Shown piece by piece: positions 8,328 to 15,583 of a stretch of DNA of 64,000 bases. Within the stretch, counting starts at the first letter, position 1. Every line of letters starts with the position of its first letter. The stretch lies in NCBI RefSeq assembly GCF_041228405.1, contig NZ_CP133888.1, positions 310,001 to 374,000 of the forward strand, read 5' to 3'. Source of the stretch: Salinilacustrithrix flava (GTDB taxonomy: Bacteria > Actinomycetota > Acidimicrobiia > Acidimicrobiales > Salinilacustritrichaceae). A model generated the notes under the pieces. It saw only the letters and a program-made list of their open reading frames with translations, was not told the origin of the DNA and ran no database searches. Position numbers and translations under genes: made by a program.

Positions 8328-10141
8328 CAGGCCCGCACCTCCGGCGCGCCGGCGTCGGGGTCCGAAGCCTCGAGCTCCTCGAGGGCGGCGGCGGCCAGCA
8401 CCTCGCGGTACCGGGCGTTGGTGGCCAGCAGCTCGTCGTGGGTGCCGGTGGCCACCACCCGGCCCTCGTCGAGCAGCACCACGCTGTCGGCGAGGGCGAT
8501 CGTCGCCGAGCGGTGGGCGATGACGATGGTCGTGCGGCCCTCCATCACCTCGGCCAGCGCGTCGCGGATCTCGTGCTCCTTGGTGGGGTCGACCGAGCTG
8601 GTGGCGTCGTCGAGGATCAGCACCCGGGGGTCGGCGAGGATCGCCCGCGCGATGGCGATGCGCTGGCGCTGCCCGCCGGACAGGGAGTAGCCGCGCTCGC
8701 CGATCACCGAGTCGTAGCCGTGCTCGAGGGCCTCGATGAACTCGTCGGCACCGGCCAGGCGGGCGGCCGTGCGGATCTGGTCCAGCGAGGCTTCGGGATC
8801 GGCGAAGGCGATGTTCGCGGCGATGGAGTCGGAGAAGAGGAAGGTCTCCTCGAAGACGATGCCCACGGCCCGGCGCAGCTCGGCGACCCGCACGTCGCGG
8901 ACGTCGACGCCGTCGAGCAGGACCCGACCGCTGTCCACCTCGTAGAAGCGCGGGATCAGCCGACCGACCGTGGACTTGCCGCAGCCGGTGGCCCCGACGA
9001 GCGCCACCGACGTGCCGGCCTCCACGACCAGGTCGAAGTCGTGCAGCACCGGGATGCTGCCGTCGCCGTAGCTGAACTCGACGTGCTCGAAGCGCACCTC
9101 GCCCCGGCCGGGGTGCAGGGGGCGGGCATCGGGGCGGTCGACGATGACCGGATCGGTGGAGAGCACCTCGGCGACGCGCTGCGCGGCCGCCGAAGCGCGC
9201 TGGCCGTTGGCGATGATCATGCCGAGCATGCGCAGCGGCCAGATCAGCAGGACGACGTAGAAGTTGAACAGGACGAAGGAGCCGAGCGTGATCTGGTCGT
9301 TGATCACCCGGTGCCCGCCGACGCCGAGCACGGTGATGAGCCCGATGTTGGGGAGCAGCTCGAGGGCCGGCAGGAAGACGGAGCGGATCTTCGAGGCGTT
9401 CATCGACTCTCGGTAGACGTCGTCGGCGGTGCGTCGCAGGCGGTCCCGGACGACGTCCTCGGCGCCGAAGCCCTTGACCACGCGCACGCCGGCGACGGAC
9501 TCCTCGACCACCGAGGCGAGCTCGGCGGACTCGCGCTGGATCCCCATCACGGACGGGAACAGCCGGCTGCCGAAGACCTTGGCGACGACGTTGATGAAGG
9601 GCAGCGCGGCCAGTGACAGCACGGCGAGCAGCGGGTCGATGATCAGCAGGATCACCGTCACCCCGAGCACCGTCATGCCGTTGGCGATGGTGAGCGGGAT
9701 CATCACCACGAAGTTCTGCAGGTGCTGCAGGTCGATGTTGCCCCGGCTCATCAGCTGACCGGCCTGCACCTCGTCGTGGTAGGCGAAGTGGAGGCGCTGG
9801 ACGTGTGCGAACAGCCGGTCGCGCAGGCGCTTCTCGACCAGCCGGGCCTCCCGGAAGGCCAGGTACCGCCGCGACCCGGTGAGCACCGCCGACAGCAGGC
9901 CGACGCCGAAGATCGCGATCGACCACAGCAGGAGCGAGCCCATGTCGTCGCGCTCGATGCCGTTGTCGATGGCCTGCTGCAGCAGCACGCCGACGCCCAC
10001 CTTGCTGAACGACCAGAAGAGCCCGACCACGACACCGGCGATGACCCCAGCTCGTCGTGGACGAAGCGTGTCGGCGATGAGCCGCCAGCCAGCGCGCGTG
10101 TTCGTCCCCTCGATGCGATCGACCGTATCCGAGATCTTGAC
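8327..10141 (-). CDS. ABC exporter half-transporter, permease-ATPase (subunit 1); start unresolved
   Basis: This is the partner half-transporter of the gene at 6537-8327. Six membrane segments are followed by an ATPase with Walker A GATGCGKST, canonical signature LSGGQRQR and Walker B VLILDDATSSVD, where Asp replaces the catalytic Glu. That makes this protomer the degenerate-site half. The start is a problem. In this frame there is no ATG, GTG or TTG between the flavin reductase stop (10153) and a GTG at 10030 inside the first membrane helix. The conserved-looking N terminus reads KISDTVDRIEG from about 10138. A TTG at 10152 lies in another frame, so a rare start codon or a base error is possible. 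Confidence 0.85.
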   Translation of the reverse strand, partial: VKISDTVDRIEGTNTRAGWRLIADTLRPRRAGVIAGVVVGLFWSFSKVGVGVLLQQAIDNGIERDDMGSLLLWSIAIFGVGLLSAVLTGSRRYLAFREARLVEKRLRDRLFAHVQRLHFAYHDEVQAGQLMSRGNIDLQHLQNFVVMIPLTIANGMTVLGVTVILLIIDPLLAVLSLAALPFINVVAKVFGSRLFPSVMGIQRESAELASVVEESVAGVRVVKGFGAEDVVRDRLRRTADDVYRESMNASKIRSVFLPALELLPNIGLITVLGVGGHRVINDQITLGSFVLFNFYVVLLIWPLRMLGMIIANGQRASAAAQRVAEVLSTDPVIVDRPDARPLHPGRGEVRFEHVEFSYGDGSIPVLHDFDLVVEAGTSVALVGATGCGKSTVGRLIPRFYEVDSGRVLLDGVDVRDVRVAELRRAVGIVFEETFLFSDSIAANIAFADPEASLDQIRTAARLAGADEFIEALEHGYDSVIGERGYSLSGGQRQRIAIARAILADPRVLILDDATSSVDPTKEHEIRDALAEVMEGRTTIVIAHRSATIALADSVVLLDEGRVVATGTHDELLATNARYREVLAAAALEELEASDPDAGAPEVRA

Positions 10142-10152
10142 CCGGCGGTCAA

Positions 10153-10629
10153 CTACTTCAGGTTGGCGTAGCCACCTCGGAAGAAGACCAGCGGCGAGCC
10201 CTCGTTCGCCACGTCGAGGCCGAGCACCCGGCCCACCACGATCTCGTGGTCGCCGCCGTCGTGGACGTCCTCGACGGCGCAATCGATCCAGGCCAGGACG
10301 CCGTCGATGAGCGGGGAGCCGGACTCGGCCGGCTTCCAGCCGATGCCATCGAACTTGTCGTCGCCGCTGGTGGCGAAGACCCGGCACACGTCCTCCTGGT
10401 CGGCGCCGAGGATGTTCACCGAGAAGCTGCCCGAGTCGACCATGCGGGCCCAGGAACCGGACGAGCGGTCGACGCAGAAGCCGACGAGCGCGGGGGCCAG
10501 CGACAGGGAGAAGAACGACCCGACGGCGAGACCGACCGGCTCGTCACCGTCCATGCCTGCGATCACCGTGACGCCCGTCGGGAAGTGCCCGAGCACCTGT
10601 CGGTAGGTGGCCTGATCGATCGTGCTCAT
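10153..10629 (-). CDS. Flavin reductase family protein
   Basis: This 158-residue flavin-reductase-like (FMN-binding split barrel) protein probably supplies reduced flavin to a monooxygenase or reduces FMN with NAD(P)H. Family blocks are YRQVLGHFPTGVTVIAG, VGLAVGSFFSLSLAPALVGFCVDR, the SWxR-like GSWARMVDSGSFSVNILG and the C-terminal DHEIVVGRVLGLD. The start at 10629 has TAGCGT eight bases upstream, and that hexamer includes the stop codon of the metallo-hydrolase gene. The gene may therefore have its own leaderless promoter as well as read-through. The next gene downstream is the ABC exporter. Confidence 0.85.
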   Translation of the reverse strand: MSTIDQATYRQVLGHFPTGVTVIAGMDGDEPVGLAVGSFFSLSLAPALVGFCVDRSSGSWARMVDSGSFSVNILGADQEDVCRVFATSGDDKFDGIGWKPAESGSPLIDGVLAWIDCAVEDVHDGGDHEIVVGRVLGLDVANEGSPLVFFRGGYANLK

Positions 10630-10637
10630 GGCCGGCG

Positions 10638-10643
10638 ACGCTA
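10638..10643 (-). promoter_or_regulatory. -10 hexamer TAGCGT for flavin reductase
   Basis: It lies 8 nt before the ATG at 10629. The first three bases are the TAG stop codon of the upstream metallo-hydrolase gene. Confidence 0.4.
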
Positions 10644-11480
10644 GAGGACGATGGTGAGGCCCTCAGAAGCCGCCAGCACCTCTTCGACGCGCTGGCCGGC
10701 CATCGCCCGGGCCTGCTCGAGGAGGCAGTCGATGAACACGTCGTCGTGGGTCGGGTCGTGGTGGAACAGCGCCACGCGCCGGACGCCGGCCTCGGCTGCG
10801 ACGTGCACGGCGAACTCGAAGGTGCAGTGGCCCCAGTCGCGCTTCTTGGCGAACTCCTCGGGCGTGTACTGCGCGTCGTGGATCAGCAGATCGGCGCCGG
10901 CGCACAGTTCGAGGACGTCGTCGGTCACCTCGAGGCTCCCGTCGAGGGGCATCTGGTGATCGGAGATGTAGACGACCGACGCGCCGCCGAGCTCCACCCG
11001 GTACCCGTTGGTGACGCTGGTGTGGGGCACGTCGCGCACCATGACCTTGGCGTCGCCGACCACGAGCTCGGTGTCGCGCACGGTGTGGAAGTTGATGTCG
11101 CCGGGCAGGTCGGCGATCCGGACCGGGAACAGCGGCGGGCAGACGAACTGGTCGAAGCAGTCGCCGAGGGTGCGGATGCCGTCGCGCTCCGGCGGCGGGC
11201 CGTAGACCTCGAGGCTCGCACCGGGCTGAAGGACGGGGGCGAAGAACGGCAGGCCCTGGATGTGATCCCAGTGCACGTGGGTGACCAGGGCGTGGGCGCG
11301 GAAGCTGCCGTCGAGGGGCAGGAGGTCGCCCCAGTTGCGCAGACCGGTGCCGAGATCGAGGACGATCGGGTCGTGCCCGTGCTCCTCGATGACCGCGCAC
11401 GACGTGTTGCCGCCGTAGCGGTGGTTGTCGTCGTGCGGGCACGGGGTCGACCCCCGGACCCCGAAGAACGTGACCTGCAC
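10641..11480 (-). CDS. MBL-fold metallo-hydrolase
   Basis: This 279-residue metallo-beta-lactamase-fold hydrolase belongs to the group that opens with VTFFGVRGSTPCP and includes phosphodiesterase- and RNase Z-like enzymes. Metal ligands are visible in THVHWDHIQG (HxHxDH) and, further on, in ISDHQ and LIHDAQYT. FHHDPTHDD near the C terminus supplies the last histidines. I prefer the GTG at 11480 because a GGGGG purine stretch precedes it at normal distance and it gives the family N terminus. An ATG at 11522 would add 14 residues. The gene is divergent from the selenoprotein operon. The substrate is unknown. Confidence 0.85.
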   Translation of the reverse strand: MQVTFFGVRGSTPCPHDDNHRYGGNTSCAVIEEHGHDPIVLDLGTGLRNWGDLLPLDGSFRAHALVTHVHWDHIQGLPFFAPVLQPGASLEVYGPPPERDGIRTLGDCFDQFVCPPLFPVRIADLPGDINFHTVRDTELVVGDAKVMVRDVPHTSVTNGYRVELGGASVVYISDHQMPLDGSLEVTDDVLELCAGADLLIHDAQYTPEEFAKKRDWGHCTFEFAVHVAAEAGVRRVALFHHDPTHDDVFIDCLLEQARAMAGQRVEEVLAASEGLTIVL

Positions 11481-11582
11481 GGTTCTGGCCCCCTGTCGTC
11501 CTGGAGGTGGCAGGGTACTCATCGCTCGCGACCCCGCCACAGCGGTGTTGCACCGGTCACACATCCCCACCCAGGAGCCTCC

Positions 11583-12473
11583 ATGGAACCGAACCAGGGC
11601 AGCGTCCGCGCCAACGATCTCGACTTCGCCTTCCTCGAGCTCGGGTCCGGCCCCCTGGCCTTGTGCCTGCACGGCTTCCCCGACACCCCACACGGCTGGC
11701 GCCACCAGCTCCCGGTGCTCGCCGAGGCCGGCTACCGGGCGGTCGCCCCGTGGATGCGCGGCTACGCGCCGACCGGCATCCCGGCCGACGGCTGCTACCA
11801 GCAGGGGGCCCTCGCCGCCGACGCCAACGCCCTGCACGAGGCGCTCGGGGGCGACGGCGATGCCGTGCTCATCGGCCACGACTGGGGGGCCACGGCGGTG
11901 TACCCGGCGGTGAACCACGAGCCGGACCGCTGGAAGGCGATGGTCGCAGCTGCGGTGCCGCACCCGGTGGCGATGGCCGGGATGATCTTCGACTACGACC
12001 AGCTGAAGCGGTCGTTCTACATGTTCGTGTTCCAGCACCCGCTCGCCGAGGCGATCGTGCAGCAGGACGACCTCGCCTTCATCGACCGGCTCTGGGCGGA
12101 CTGGTCCCCCGGGCTCGACGAGGGCGTCGCGGCGACCGCGGTGCAGCACGTCAAGGACGCCCTGCGCGACCCCGACCACCTCACCGCCGCCCTCGGCTAC
12201 TACCGGGCGACCCTCGGCGGCGTCGGGCTCGACGCCCGCTACGACGAGATCCAGGCGGCCGGCGCCGCCCCCGTCGAGATCCCCGCGCTGTACCTGCACG
12301 GCGCCGACGACGGCTGCATCGGCACCGGCTTCGCCGAGGCCGGCGCGGGCTTCCTCACCCACGAGCGCAGCCGCACCGCCGTCGTCGAGGGCGCCGGCCA
12401 CTTCCTGCAGCTCGAGCGGCCCGAACGTGTGAACGCCGAGATCCTCGACTTCCTCGCCGCGGTGGCCCGATGA
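11583..12473 (+). CDS. Alpha/beta hydrolase (epoxide hydrolase-like)
   Basis: This 296-residue alpha/beta hydrolase has the epoxide/haloalkane-hydrolase pattern: HGFPDTPHGW at the oxyanion hole, the Asp nucleophile elbow LIGHDWGA, PALYLHGADDGCIG with the acid, and GHFLQLERPE with the catalytic histidine. An Asp rather than a Ser nucleophile suggests epoxide hydrolysis or a related reaction, but the substrate is unknown. A strong AGGAG site precedes the ATG. Its stop overlaps the next start (ATGA), making it the first gene of the selenoprotein operon. Confidence 0.88.
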   Translation: MEPNQGSVRANDLDFAFLELGSGPLALCLHGFPDTPHGWRHQLPVLAEAGYRAVAPWMRGYAPTGIPADGCYQQGALAADANALHEALGGDGDAVLIGHDWGATAVYPAVNHEPDRWKAMVAAAVPHPVAMAGMIFDYDQLKRSFYMFVFQHPLAEAIVQQDDLAFIDRLWADWSPGLDEGVAATAVQHVKDALRDPDHLTAALGYYRATLGGVGLDARYDEIQAAGAAPVEIPALYLHGADDGCIGTGFAEAGAGFLTHERSRTAVVEGAGHFLQLERPERVNAEILDFLAAVAR

Positions 12474-13930
12474 CGGAGCGCCCACCCCTGCCGGACGGCT
12501 TCGTCGCCGTCGTCAAGCAGGACTGCCCCACCTGCCAGCTCGTCGAGCCGGTGCTGGTCCAGCTGGCCGACGCCGCCGAGCTGGTGGCCGTCGTGACCCA
12601 GGACGACCCGTCGTTCCCGGACCTGTCCACAGCGAGCTCGGCCCCCGAGCGGACCTTCGACGACGATCTGGCCATCTCGTACCTGTGGGACATCGAGACC
12701 GTGCCCACGCTGCTGCGCATCGAGGACGGCGAGGAGGTCGAGCGCATCGTCGGCTGGGACCGCCAGCAGTGGCAGGACCTCACCGGCCTCCCCGACCTCG
12801 GGCCGGATCTGCCCGACTGGCGGCCCGGGTGCGGCTCGCTCTCGGTGGACCCCATGCGGGCGGACGAGCTGGCCGGTCGGTTCTCGGCCAGCGGCCTGCG
12901 CAGCAGGCGGGTCGAGTTCGCCGAGCTCGAGGACGACTTCGAGGCCATGTGGGATCGGGGCTGGAGCGACGGCCTGCCGCTCGTGCCGCCGACCGAGGGC
13001 CGGGTCGCCCGGATGCTCGCCGGCACCACGCGGGCCCCCGATGAGGTGGTCGCCGTCGTCCCGCCCGACCTCGTCGAGTGCACGGTCGAGAAGGTGGCGG
13101 TGAACGCCGTCATGGCCGGGTGCCTGCCCGAGCACCTCCCCGTGGTGCTGTCGGCGCTGGAGGCCGCGTGCACGCGCGAGTTCAACATGCACGGCCTGCT
13201 GGCCACCACGTTCTTCTCCGGCCCGATCCTGATCGTGAACGGACCGATCCGCCAGCGCATCGGGATGAACTCGGGCGTCAACGCCCTCGGCCAGGGCAAC
13301 CGGGCCAACTCGACCATCGGGCGGGCCCTGCAGCTGGTCGTGCGCAACGTCGGCGGCGGCCTGCCCGGCGGCGTCGACCGGGCCACGCTCGGGTCCCCCG
13401 GCAAGCTCGGCTTCTGCTTCGCCGAGGACGAGGAGGGTTCGCCCTTCACGCCGCTGTCGGTGGACCGGGGCCTGGAGCCGGGCGTCGACGCCGTCACCCT
13501 CTTCGCCGGCCACGGGCCGACCTCGATCATCGATCAGAAGTCGCGCGAGCCGGAATCCCTCGTCCGCTCGTTCGCCGCGGTGCTGCGCACCAACGCCCAC
13601 CCGAAGCTGCCGCTGAAGATCGATGCGGTGCTCGTGATCAGCCCCGAGCACGGTCGGATCTTCCGCGAGGCCGGGTGGGGCCGGGAGCAGCTGATGGCGC
13701 GGCTCGGCGAGCTGCTGCTGCTGGACTCCGACGAGCTGGTGCAGGGCGCCGGCGGCATCGCCGAGGGCATCCCCGAGGCCTTCGCCGGCATGCAGCTGCC
13801 CAAGTTCCGCGAGGGTGGTCTCCTCGTCTGCCACGCCGGCGGCGGCGCCGGGTTGTTCTCCGCCGTGCTCGGTGGATGGGTGAACGGCGAGGAGGGGTCG
13901 GACCCGGTGACGGTGCCGATCGGCACGTGA
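12470..13930 (+). CDS. Thioredoxin-fold fusion protein, UGSC-partner
   Basis: This 486-residue two-domain protein is probably cytoplasmic. Residues 1-115 look like a thioredoxin fold with an N-terminal redox motif C19-P-T-C22 after FVAVVKQD and a cis-Pro-type segment ETVPTLLRIEDGEEVERIVGW. Residues 155-486 form a large domain that I cannot assign. It has the blocks WSDGLPLVPPTEGRV and NAVMAGCLPEHLPVV, a Gly/Asn-rich region with NSGVNALGQGNRANS, and LLVCHAGGGAGLFSAV. It is translationally coupled to the hydrolase upstream (4-bp overlap) and followed 12 bp later by the UGSC selenoprotein. Inference: the CXXC domain could reduce the selenoprotein or work with it on a shared substrate. Confidence 0.7.
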   Translation: MTERPPLPDGFVAVVKQDCPTCQLVEPVLVQLADAAELVAVVTQDDPSFPDLSTASSAPERTFDDDLAISYLWDIETVPTLLRIEDGEEVERIVGWDRQQWQDLTGLPDLGPDLPDWRPGCGSLSVDPMRADELAGRFSASGLRSRRVEFAELEDDFEAMWDRGWSDGLPLVPPTEGRVARMLAGTTRAPDEVVAVVPPDLVECTVEKVAVNAVMAGCLPEHLPVVLSALEAACTREFNMHGLLATTFFSGPILIVNGPIRQRIGMNSGVNALGQGNRANSTIGRALQLVVRNVGGGLPGGVDRATLGSPGKLGFCFAEDEEGSPFTPLSVDRGLEPGVDAVTLFAGHGPTSIIDQKSREPESLVRSFAAVLRTNAHPKLPLKIDAVLVISPEHGRIFREAGWGREQLMARLGELLLLDSDELVQGAGGIAEGIPEAFAGMQLPKFREGGLLVCHAGGGAGLFSAVLGGWVNGEEGSDPVTVPIGT

Positions 13931-13942
13931 GAGGATGCGACC

Positions 13943-14461
13943 ATGACCACGGTCCTGGACCCCACCGGTGAACGCCAGGTCGCCGAGCGCGCCCTGCTCG
14001 ACCGGCCCTCCTCCATCGAGGGCAAGGTCGTCGGCCTGCTCGACATCACCAAGCCGCGCGGCGACGTGTTCCTCGACCACCTCGAGCAGGGCTTGCGCCG
14101 TCGGGGCGCCGCCGACGTCGTGCGGTTCGCCAAGCCGACCTACACCAAGCCCGCACCGGTGGACCTGCGCCACGAGATCTCCACCAAGTGCGACCTGGTG
14201 ATCGAGGCCCTCGCCGACTGAGGGTCCTGCACGTCGTGCAGTGTGCACGACATCGCTGATCTGGAGCGCCGGGGCGTGCCCGGCGTGTTCATCGCGTCGA
14301 GCGAGTTCGTCGACGCCGCCGCCGCCCAGGCGAAGGCCCTCGGGTTCGACGCTGCCCGCGTCTTCGTCGCCCACCCGATCCAGGACCGCACCGACGACGA
14401 GATGCGAGCCCTCGCCGACACCGCCCTCGACGAGATCGTGGCGGCTCTCACGGAAGGCTGA
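13943..14461 (+). CDS. UGSC family selenoprotein (in-frame TGA = Sec93)
   Basis: Read through the in-frame TGA at 14219-14221, this gene encodes a 172-residue protein with the family motif D-U-G-S-C-T-S-C-S-V-H-D (U at residue 93). Before the TGA it reads CDLVIEALAD, and after it the frame stays open for 79 codons with a continuing fold (IADLERRGVPGVFIASSEF, then PIQDRTDDEMRALADTALD). Known: UGSC-containing selenoproteins have Sec or Cys in the first motif position. Seen: a perfect 8-bp hairpin begins 11 nt after the TGA. A GAGAGG ribosome site precedes the ATG. Splitting it into a 92-residue protein and a GTG-started fragment at 14243 would break the motif. Its biochemical role is not known to me, but Sec/Cys suggests redox or thiol chemistry. 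Confidence 0.85.
14219..14221 (+). other. Recoded TGA (selenocysteine codon)
   Basis: This in-frame TGA sits exactly at the U of the U-G-S-C motif and is followed by codons for G, S, C, T, S and C. The conserved downstream residues and the SECIS-like hairpin support Sec insertion over termination. Confidence 0.82.
14233..14251 (+). promoter_or_regulatory. Bacterial SECIS-like hairpin
   Basis: GTCGTGCA (14233-14240), loop GTG and TGCACGAC (14244-14251) form a perfect 8-bp stem. The apical loop starts 19 nt after the TGA and begins with G. Bacterial SECIS elements are described as short hairpins directly after the UGA with a G at the start of the loop, so position and shape fit. An alternative 7-bp stem (CTGCACG with CGTGCAG, 14227-14241) overlaps it and could compete. 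Confidence 0.65.
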
Positions 14462-14497
14462 AGCACCATCACGACCGACACCGCACTCCCCGAGACC

Positions 14498-15583
14498 ATG
14501 CACGCCGTCGTGCTCACCGGCCACGGAGGGCTCGACCGCCTCGAGTACCGCGACGACGTCCCCGTGCCCCGACCCGGACCGGGCGAGGTGCTGCTCGAGA
14601 TCAGCGCGTGCGGCATGAACAACACCGACGTGTGGGTCCGGGAGGGTGCCTACGGCCTCGAGGAGGACCCGGGCGCGGTCTCCACCTGGCGCCGGGGCCG
14701 GTCCACGCTCGAGTTCCCCCGCATCCAGGGCACCGACAGCGTGGGCCACATCGTCGAGGTCGGCGACGGCGTCGACGCCGGCCGCATCGGCGAACGGGTC
14801 ATGGTCGACTTCTCGATCTACAACCGCGACGACGACAGCCTCGCCGACATCGACTACATGGGCCACGGCCGCGACGGCGGGTACGCCGAGTACCAGGTGG
14901 TCCCGGCCGACCACGCCCACGTGGTGGCCAGCGACATCTCCGACGCGGAGCTGGCCACGTTCTGCTGCGCCTACCTCACCGGCGAGCACATGCTCGACCG
15001 GGTGCGGCTCGGCGCCGGCGAGCGGGTCCTCATCACGGGTGCGTCGGGCGGCGTCGGCTCGGGCCTCATCCAGCTGTGCCGGGCCCGGGGCGCCATCCCC
15101 TACGCGGTCACCAGCGCCGGCAAGGCCGACCAGGTCCGAGCCATCGGCGCCGAAGGCGTCGTGCTGCGGGACGAGGGCGACCTGGTCGAGGCGGTCGCCG
15201 AGGTCACCGGCGGGCACGACATCGACGTCGTGGCCGACCTGGTCGCCGGCGACATGTTCAACGACCTGCTGCGGATCCTGCGGCCCGAAGGCCGCTACAC
15301 CACGTCGGGCGCCATCGGCGGTCCCGTGGTGCAGCTCGACCTGCGGACCATGTACCTCAAGCACCTCGAGCTGCACGGCTCCTCCCAGGGCACGCGGGCC
15401 GCGTTCGCCCGTCTTGTCGGCTACATCGAGTCCGGCACCATCCGGCCGCTGCTGGCCAGCACGCACCGGCTGAGCGAGTTCCACGACGCCCAGCGGGCGT
15501 TCATGGCCAAGGGCTTCATCGGGAACCTGGTCGTGGTCCCCGACGCCAAGTGGGACGCGGTCGGGGCACCCCATGCCCCCTGA
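14498..15583 (+). CDS. MDR-family zinc-type alcohol dehydrogenase / quinone reductase
   Basis: This 361-residue medium-chain dehydrogenase/reductase has an N-terminal GroES-like domain (VPRPGPGEVLLEISACGMNNTDVW) and a central Rossmann domain. The nucleotide-binding loop ITGASGGVGSGLIQL indicates NADP(H) or NAD(H). The GHE zinc-ligand motif of classical alcohol dehydrogenases is not obvious, so a zinc-free, quinone-oxidoreductase-like enzyme is possible. An insertion at residues 50-110 (STWRRGRSTLEFPRIQGTD, YNRDDDSLADIDYMGHG) is longer than usual. The start is 36 bp after the selenoprotein stop. The 3' end overlaps the next gene by 11 bp. Confidence 0.85.
   Translation: MHAVVLTGHGGLDRLEYRDDVPVPRPGPGEVLLEISACGMNNTDVWVREGAYGLEEDPGAVSTWRRGRSTLEFPRIQGTDSVGHIVEVGDGVDAGRIGERVMVDFSIYNRDDDSLADIDYMGHGRDGGYAEYQVVPADHAHVVASDISDAELATFCCAYLTGEHMLDRVRLGAGERVLITGASGGVGSGLIQLCRARGAIPYAVTSAGKADQVRAIGAEGVVLRDEGDLVEAVAEVTGGHDIDVVADLVAGDMFNDLLRILRPEGRYTTSGAIGGPVVQLDLRTMYLKHLELHGSSQGTRAAFARLVGYIESGTIRPLLASTHRLSEFHDAQRAFMAKGFIGNLVVVPDAKWDAVGAPHAP

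Noticed and set aside
14243..14461. Separate small gene starting at GTG 14243
   Set aside because: It is the C-terminal part of the UGSC selenoprotein. A start there would cut the motif after the Sec-Gly-Ser-Cys residues.
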